Assembly (NCBI GenBank): GCA_004000155.1
Contig: RCSS01000370.1
Location: 1-11,852, forward strand
DNA length: 11,852 bases
From: Tubulinosema ratisbonensis
Taxonomy: Eukaryota; Microsporidia; Tubulinosematidae
Reading direction: 5' to 3'
Shown: positions 8,160 through 11,852 of the stretch, one piece after another
How positions within the stretch are numbered: the stretch's first letter is position 1
How the letters are laid out: each line of letters starts with the position of its first letter
The notes under the pieces: model-generated
What the model saw: the letters and a program-made list of their open reading frames with translations, nothing else
The model's database searches: none
What the model was told of the DNA's origin: nothing
Program-made: the position numbers and the translations under genes

Positions 8160-8460
8160 ATCTACACAAATATCATTGCCATATTTTTAAACAAAAAATA
8201 AAGACACCTTCCTTTCAACATATTATATGATATATTTCTACATAATTATGATAGCTTAAGATAATAAAAACTTTCCACCCTCTTAAACGCACCTGATGCA
8301 TTTTATTGACTATCTTAGTCCATTTTATGCTGCAGACCTTGGTTACAGAAATAAACGCCAAAGATAGCTACAGTATATTTATTTGTTGTATTAGTTTTTT
8401 TTGCCGAATATATTTCTTTAAAACACGCGTATTTATTAGAGACTTATAGTTTTTTTAGGA
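8160..8460 (+). pseudogene. Ty3/gypsy integrase relic (zinc-finger end and core fragment)
   Basis: Decayed, non-functional. Reading on the + strand, CHIFKQKIKTP (8177-8209) resembles the C-x-x-C-Q-x-x-K end of an integrase zinc finger with the second Cys lost. About 44 codons later, in another frame, HFIDYLSPFYAADLGYRNK (about 8299-8355) resembles the I-D-Y-L-S-K-F strand of the catalytic core. The same frame continues to FLPNIFL followed by a degraded D-N-G position and a RLI (8398-8448), as in the region around the second catalytic Asp. Spacing between the three parts fits known integrases. Stops at 8362, 8392, 8419 and 8437 break the frame. No RT or RNase H is visible directly upstream, so this is either a separate fragment or a distant part of the relic at 4580-5505. 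Each motif alone is weak; the order makes the call plausible. Confidence 0.5.
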
Positions 8461-8934
8461 AATTTAAAAATCTTTATATAAATAATTTTGTTAATAACAG
8501 CCACAATAAATCAAAATTCTTTGGAATATCATGTTTCTTTTGTTTTTATAAACCGAAAAAATAAATTTTATACTTACTTCACTCTCTTAAGGCTGTATAT
8601 ATTATAAATCTTTTAAGATTAAAAAAAAAGAAACCTTTCACATCTTTTTAATTTTAAACGATGATTTTTTAGCATGTATCTTACAAATAATTACACAATA
8701 AAAATATGGATTTTGAGATGATTTCGAATTTCTATGTTTATCTAAAAAATTTTTTATCGTTGTTTATTTCAGAGACAAAAAAATACAAACATAGCTATTT
8801 TTTTGCATTAAAAGTTTTACATTTAATATTCGTCATTATTTAAATTCTCTCAGACTGAAATTTTAAACATCTTTAAATCAATTCATTATTCAATATACAC
8901 AAAACAAAAGTAATTTCTTTATCCGATACTAATA
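8461..8934. other. Intergenic stretch, upstream part shared with other duplicate
   Basis: No gene seen. catagctatttttttgcatt (8790-8809) and following bases resemble 5917-5945 upstream of the other paralogue, so the duplicated segment extends beyond the coding region. A 12-bp match at 8521-8532 to 5008-5019 may be chance. Confidence 0.4.
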
Positions 8935-9027
8935 TATTTGTAATCTTTAATTTTGATAGCAAATATCTTCATTTAATAAGAGTAAATACTTAGTATTATT
9001 TTTTTGAGAAATTATTATTTTCTTATC
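8935..9027 (+). promoter_or_regulatory. Conserved 5' flank shared with the gene at 6352
   Basis: Counterpart of 6259-6351. The 21 bases directly before ATG 9028 are identical in both genes, which also shows that the true start is ATG 9028 rather than any codon further upstream: the shared leader would otherwise be read as protein in one copy only. Confidence 0.45.
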
Positions 9028-9933
9028 ATGGTAAAAGAAACGAAACTTGAACAAAATGAAAACAATAAACAGAATGAAAAGAAAACTCCTTCAAAATCCT
9101 CTGGTAAAGACGTTCACAATAGAATTATCTTTTATATTTTTATGATTAATGAATCTTTTCTTTGTTTACTATTGTCATATACTCTTTTAAGAACGTATCA
9201 GTTAATAAGTTGTACATTATTTGCAGTGTTATACATTACTTTTAAGATATCAAACCATCTATTGTGTTATAAAATTTTTCGTAAATTACTAAAAGTAACT
9301 ATAATTTTAATTAGAATAAGATATTTTATTGACGATTTTCTTATGTTATGTTATTTTTTAGTTTTTTTATCTGTTAATTTTATTTATACAAACAAAATAC
9401 TAAAATATTGCTTACATAAGTTAGAACTTGAAGTTTTAACTATATTTTTTATTGGTGTTTTAACTATATTATTTACTATATTTCTTTTGTCTAAAATTTT
9501 ATTCAATTACATAAAAGATTCTTACTGCGGGCATCTATTTAATGCCAAAGAGATTTTCAAAATTTTAATTTGGCGAATCAGAATATTATTTTCAATATAC
9601 ATTTCTTTGTTTATACTAATTATATTTTTTTTACGTAAAACCTATTTTATATTTTATATTTTGGTGTCTTTAATATTAGTGTTGATAGCAACTGGGATTG
9701 TTCATAAGTTTATATATGAAATTTTAGATTTTGATTTATCATATTTTGTTTCGATACTTGTTTCATTTTTATTTGAGCTCGTAGCAATTTTTATGTTTAT
9801 AATCACTGTTTTTAACGAATTTATATTAGCCACTAACGAAGTTGATAAAGTTTGTTATTTTTATTTGTTTGATAAAAAAGCATATATTGACGAGAAGGTA
9901 TGGGCACATGATATTATAAATAAATATTTTTGA
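9028..9933 (+). CDS. Seven-segment membrane protein, paralogue B (301 aa)
   Basis: Close paralogue of the gene at 6352, equal in length and alignable without gaps. I choose ATG 9028; an in-frame TTG at 9004 would add eight residues, but those codons are the non-coding leader in the sister gene (identical bases, no start), so the longer reading is rejected. The N-terminal 30 residues are hydrophilic and rich in Lys, Asn and Gln. Seven hydrophobic segments lie at about 33-55, 59-83, 104-122, 136-161, 185-205, 206-230 and 245-267. The block at 101-120 and the tail at 261-286 are identical to paralogue A, including YLFDK, the DE pair, W292 and H294. The strongest divergence is in the N-terminus (20-30) and segments 4 and 7. 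The C-terminal tail probably meets a conserved intracellular partner, which is inference. Function unknown; ends in TGA where the sister ends in TAA. Confidence 0.88.
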   Translation: MVKETKLEQNENNKQNEKKTPSKSSGKDVHNRIIFYIFMINESFLCLLLSYTLLRTYQLISCTLFAVLYITFKISNHLLCYKIFRKLLKVTIILIRIRYFIDDFLMLCYFLVFLSVNFIYTNKILKYCLHKLELEVLTIFFIGVLTILFTIFLLSKILFNYIKDSYCGHLFNAKEIFKILIWRIRILFSIYISLFILIIFFLRKTYFIFYILVSLILVLIATGIVHKFIYEILDFDLSYFVSILVSFLFELVAIFMFIITVFNEFILATNEVDKVCYFYLFDKKAYIDEKVWAHDIINKYF

Positions 9934-10552
9934 ATAAAATTTAAAATCAAAATAGATTTTAATATGAAATGTTCAAAGACTGATATTGATTTCATACATT
10001 ATAATTGCGTAACAAATATTGTGTAAATTTCTTTTGCAAATGTAATTTTTAACTCTAAACTGATATTAAGCTAAGAATATCAACCGATAAAAGTATTTGT
10101 TAATCAATAAATCTTGTATGGTATAATAGACAAAGTGTTAAAGGGGTTCAAAATAGAAATTGATGTTCGATTTTTAAGTAGAATATTTTTTGTATTTTAA
10201 TAGAAAATACATCTAATTAGTTATATTATTATGTGAATCAAATTTGACTTCTTTTACCTTTTAGATATAGTGCCAATAGAAACAAAATACACTTCTAGAA
10301 ATAATTTTGCATTTTCATATAATTATTGAAAACAAACTTCTGCTTATCACGTTAAAAAATATAACTAACCCCTACAAAACTCATTTATATTGTAAATCAA
10401 GATAATTTGAATTTCTCTTTTATAATTATTTAAAAATACCGCTATTATAAATTTCCTACTTTAATACTATGATAATATGATTTACATATAGTTTTGTCAC
10501 TATAAAAAACATTGAACTTTATAACTTATTAGTATTATAATTAAATAAGCCG
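9934..10552. other. Intergenic stretch, no gene recognised
   Basis: No open frame, RNA gene or repeat recognised. If the minus-strand pol relic to its right was once complete, its integrase would have lain here, but I found no integrase motif on the minus strand. Confidence 0.45.
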
Positions 10553-10857
10553 GTTCTCCGGTTCGGATTTATTAAACTTAGAAGAACGCATCATTTATTT
10601 AAAATGTTTCTTAAATACTTTTACTCCTATGATTTAACCAATCATTATATTTACACACTGGACCTTATACATCAATCCTAATGTAGAAATACCCTTTATT
10701 CCATAAAGGAGAGCTAAAGCACCTTCTGCAACTACCTCTTTAAAATAAAACCTTTCAATAATTAAACTTCTTAAAAGTTAATATTTACATTACTTTAAAT
10801 GTCCAAAAACAAAAAATATCAACTTTTTAATTTTAAATTCAAATTTTTTAAGAACAC

Positions 10858-10873
10858 AATGAACAACACAGAA
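10858..10873 (+). repeat. Target-site duplication, left
   Basis: aatgaacaacacagaa, identical to 11040-11055. Perfect preservation over 16 bp implies that the insertion is young compared with the decayed pol sequence around it. On the minus strand these bases continue the RNase H relic's frame. Confidence 0.75.
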
Positions 10874-11039
10874 CGGGGGTGGGTTTTAGCGGGTGAAAGG
10901 CTCGCAGTATCTTGAGCTATACCTAAGTATAAAAACATATTTTACCGTATGTTTCCGTCGACTAGGTATTAATACTCTTATAAAGAAGGTATAGCGAAAA
11001 GATCTTCGTATGGATTTACCATCCCTAGGCAACAAAAAA
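10874..11039 (+). mobile_element. SINE-like structured repeat, copy 2, with target-site duplication
   Basis: Non-coding insertion of 166 bp lying between two perfect 16-bp direct repeats and ending in an A-rich tail (aacaaaaaaa) immediately before the right one. That arrangement is the hallmark of target-primed retroposition by a LINE-type enzyme. It matches copy 1 throughout, best in the 27 bp at 10900-10926. Pairings: GGTGAAA 10892-10898 with TTTTACC 10940-10946 (one G-U pair where copy 1 has G-C); GCTC 10900-10903 with GAGC 10914-10917; GCTATACCT 10916-10924 with AGGTATAGC 10987-10995; AAACATA 10933-10939 with TATGTTT 10948-10954; ATGG 11010-11013 with CCAT 11019-11022. It starts with a G run (10875-10879). 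A minus-strand 66-codon frame crossing it (10886-11086) is a shadow. It interrupts the minus-strand pol relic in antisense orientation to pol. Parent RNA not recognised; clear Pol III A and B boxes are not visible. Confidence 0.7.
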
Positions 11040-11055
11040 AATGAACAACACAGAA
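11040..11055 (+). repeat. Target-site duplication, right
   Basis: Second copy of aatgaacaacacagaa, directly after the A-rich tail of the repeat. The bases beyond it (aataaaa) differ from those beyond the left copy (cggggg), which fixes the duplication at 16 bp. Confidence 0.75.
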
Positions 11056-11852
11056 AATAAAAAAATACAAAATTTACATAAAACAAAAGATAGATATAAA
11101 AAAATATAATTTCTTATGCTTTTATTTTAGTTTATAAATGCACATGTCTCTTCTATTATTGGAATTCTGCATAGAAAAATTAGTAATAACACTTTTAAAT
11201 TAAAATTTAAGTCAAATTTGTAATTATACAACCTTTTTTACAGCTTATACAAAACTTGACATAATAATTATTTTTTTAACTCTACCTTTTGACCAAAAAC
11301 ATAAAAAAATCTCTCTAATATTAAATAAAATAATAGCTCCGAAAAGGTTATAGAGTTAATTTATTTAGCTTGTTTTTCGATTAATCTGATTTACATAAAA
11401 ATTTAATACATTATTGTAATTTCGAAAAACAGTAATATTTTGACCTGTTATTTTATAATAAATGGGGTTTNATAAATTAATTATGTATTTTTTCATTTCA
11501 CAAAAATATATGTTGATTTTATTTATTAGGTTAAGGTCCAAGTAAAACTCAGATGAATAATTATCTCCTCCCCAAAAATACCCCCCACTTTCATGTTTGA
11601 TAATTTAGAAAATTTCTATGAAAAATTGTGATAACTCAAGATTTAATTCGAAGAAGGTTTGATTCATTTTTTAATATTTTCTGGTTTATTCTGCAATAAC
11701 TTGTAAGAAATGCCCAAAAAAAGTTAATAGTNGGGTATTTGGACCGAAAACTTTTTATAATTGCAACTTTTGAGATAGAAAGAAAACTCTACCTCTCATT
11801 TCATTTGTAATAAAACCAATCTATAATTATTACAACTAATAAAAATTTGCCT

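Larger units (their letters stand above)
10553..11820 (-). pseudogene. Ty3/gypsy pol relic: reverse transcriptase and RNase H, minus strand
   Basis: Decayed retrotransposon polyprotein on the minus strand, most of it readable in one frame either side of an inserted repeat. From the right: KMNQT (11670-11656) at the V-D-Y-R-K-x-N region; SQFFIEIF (11631-11608) at the P-x-P-x-I-D-x-L region; SSEFYLDL (11556-11533) at the F-S-x-L-D-L strand; YYK then NITVFRNYNNVLN (about 11460-11400) at the PFGL-NAP-x-VFQ region; and a YNLFGAIILFN stretch (about 11350-11318) where Y-x-D-D should be, catalytic Asp lost. Left of the insertion, VLKKFEF (10858-10838) fits P-V-L-x-x-F-D-F, and LLRSLIIERFYF then VAEGALALLYGIK (10777-10685) fit the SRxL, E-x-x-Y and T-E-x-EALA helix of RNase H. 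The frame is open for 79 codons at 11604-11368 apart from one codon with an N at 11471. The end near 10553 (EPENR) is uncertain. Confidence 0.68.

Noticed and set aside
9004..9027. Eight-residue N-terminal extension of paralogue B from a TTG
   Set aside because: The same bases are leader in the sister gene, and ATG 9028 gives two proteins of equal length.
10546..10572. CCGG-TTCT-CCGG hairpin and a GGTTCGGAT string like a Pol III B box
   Set aside because: No tRNA fold surrounds it, the last B-box positions do not match, and it lies at the end of the minus-strand RNase H relic.
10886..11086. 66-codon minus-strand frame
   Set aside because: It crosses the structured repeat and its right target-site duplication; the frame is a by-product of a recent insertion.

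Overview
The window is strongly AT-rich and gene-poor. I support four intact protein genes, all on the + strand, covering roughly a quarter of the sequence: 788-1249, 2064-2972, 6352-7257 and 9028-9933. They have no introns, read in the standard code, end in TAA or TGA, and have no Shine-Dalgarno sequences. Three encode paralogous membrane proteins of about 300 residues with seven hydrophobic segments. Together with decayed Ty3/gypsy retrotransposons and a SINE-like insertion with target-site duplication, this points to a small eukaryote. My best guess is a microsporidian of the large, AT-rich, gene-poor type, but no gene here is diagnostic of the taxon. Single N bases at 4274, 11471 and 11732 suggest a draft assembly.

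Layout. 1-1249: an intergenic stretch, then a small helical or coiled-coil protein of unknown function (788-1249). 2064-2972: the diverged member of the membrane family. 2973-4312: no recognisable gene. About 4313-5505: a heavily mutated + strand Ty3/gypsy pol relic (reverse transcriptase then RNase H), interrupted at 5094-5258 by copy 1 of a 165-bp structured repeat. 6352-7257 and 9028-9933: two close paralogues, each exactly 301 codons, about 67% identical by hand count, with similar 5' flanks. About 8160-8460: a fragment of a + strand integrase relic. About 10553-11820: a second RT/RNase H relic, on the minus strand, interrupted at 10874-11039 by copy 2 of the repeat, which is bounded by a perfect 16-bp direct repeat.

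How it fits together. The membrane genes look like a lineage-specific family that grew by tandem duplication. They share an N-terminal hydrophilic tail, seven hydrophobic segments and a nearly invariant C-terminal tail (YLFDK, then Y-x-DE, W and H), and the two youngest copies show patches of complete nucleotide identity that suggest gene conversion. Much of the apparently empty DNA is decayed retroelement sequence. The most novel object is the short structured repeat: it has an A-rich 3' end and target-site duplication, its stems are largely kept between two diverged copies, and both copies lie at nearly the same point of gypsy pol in opposite orientations relative to pol. All identifications were made by reading translations by eye; no database search was run.
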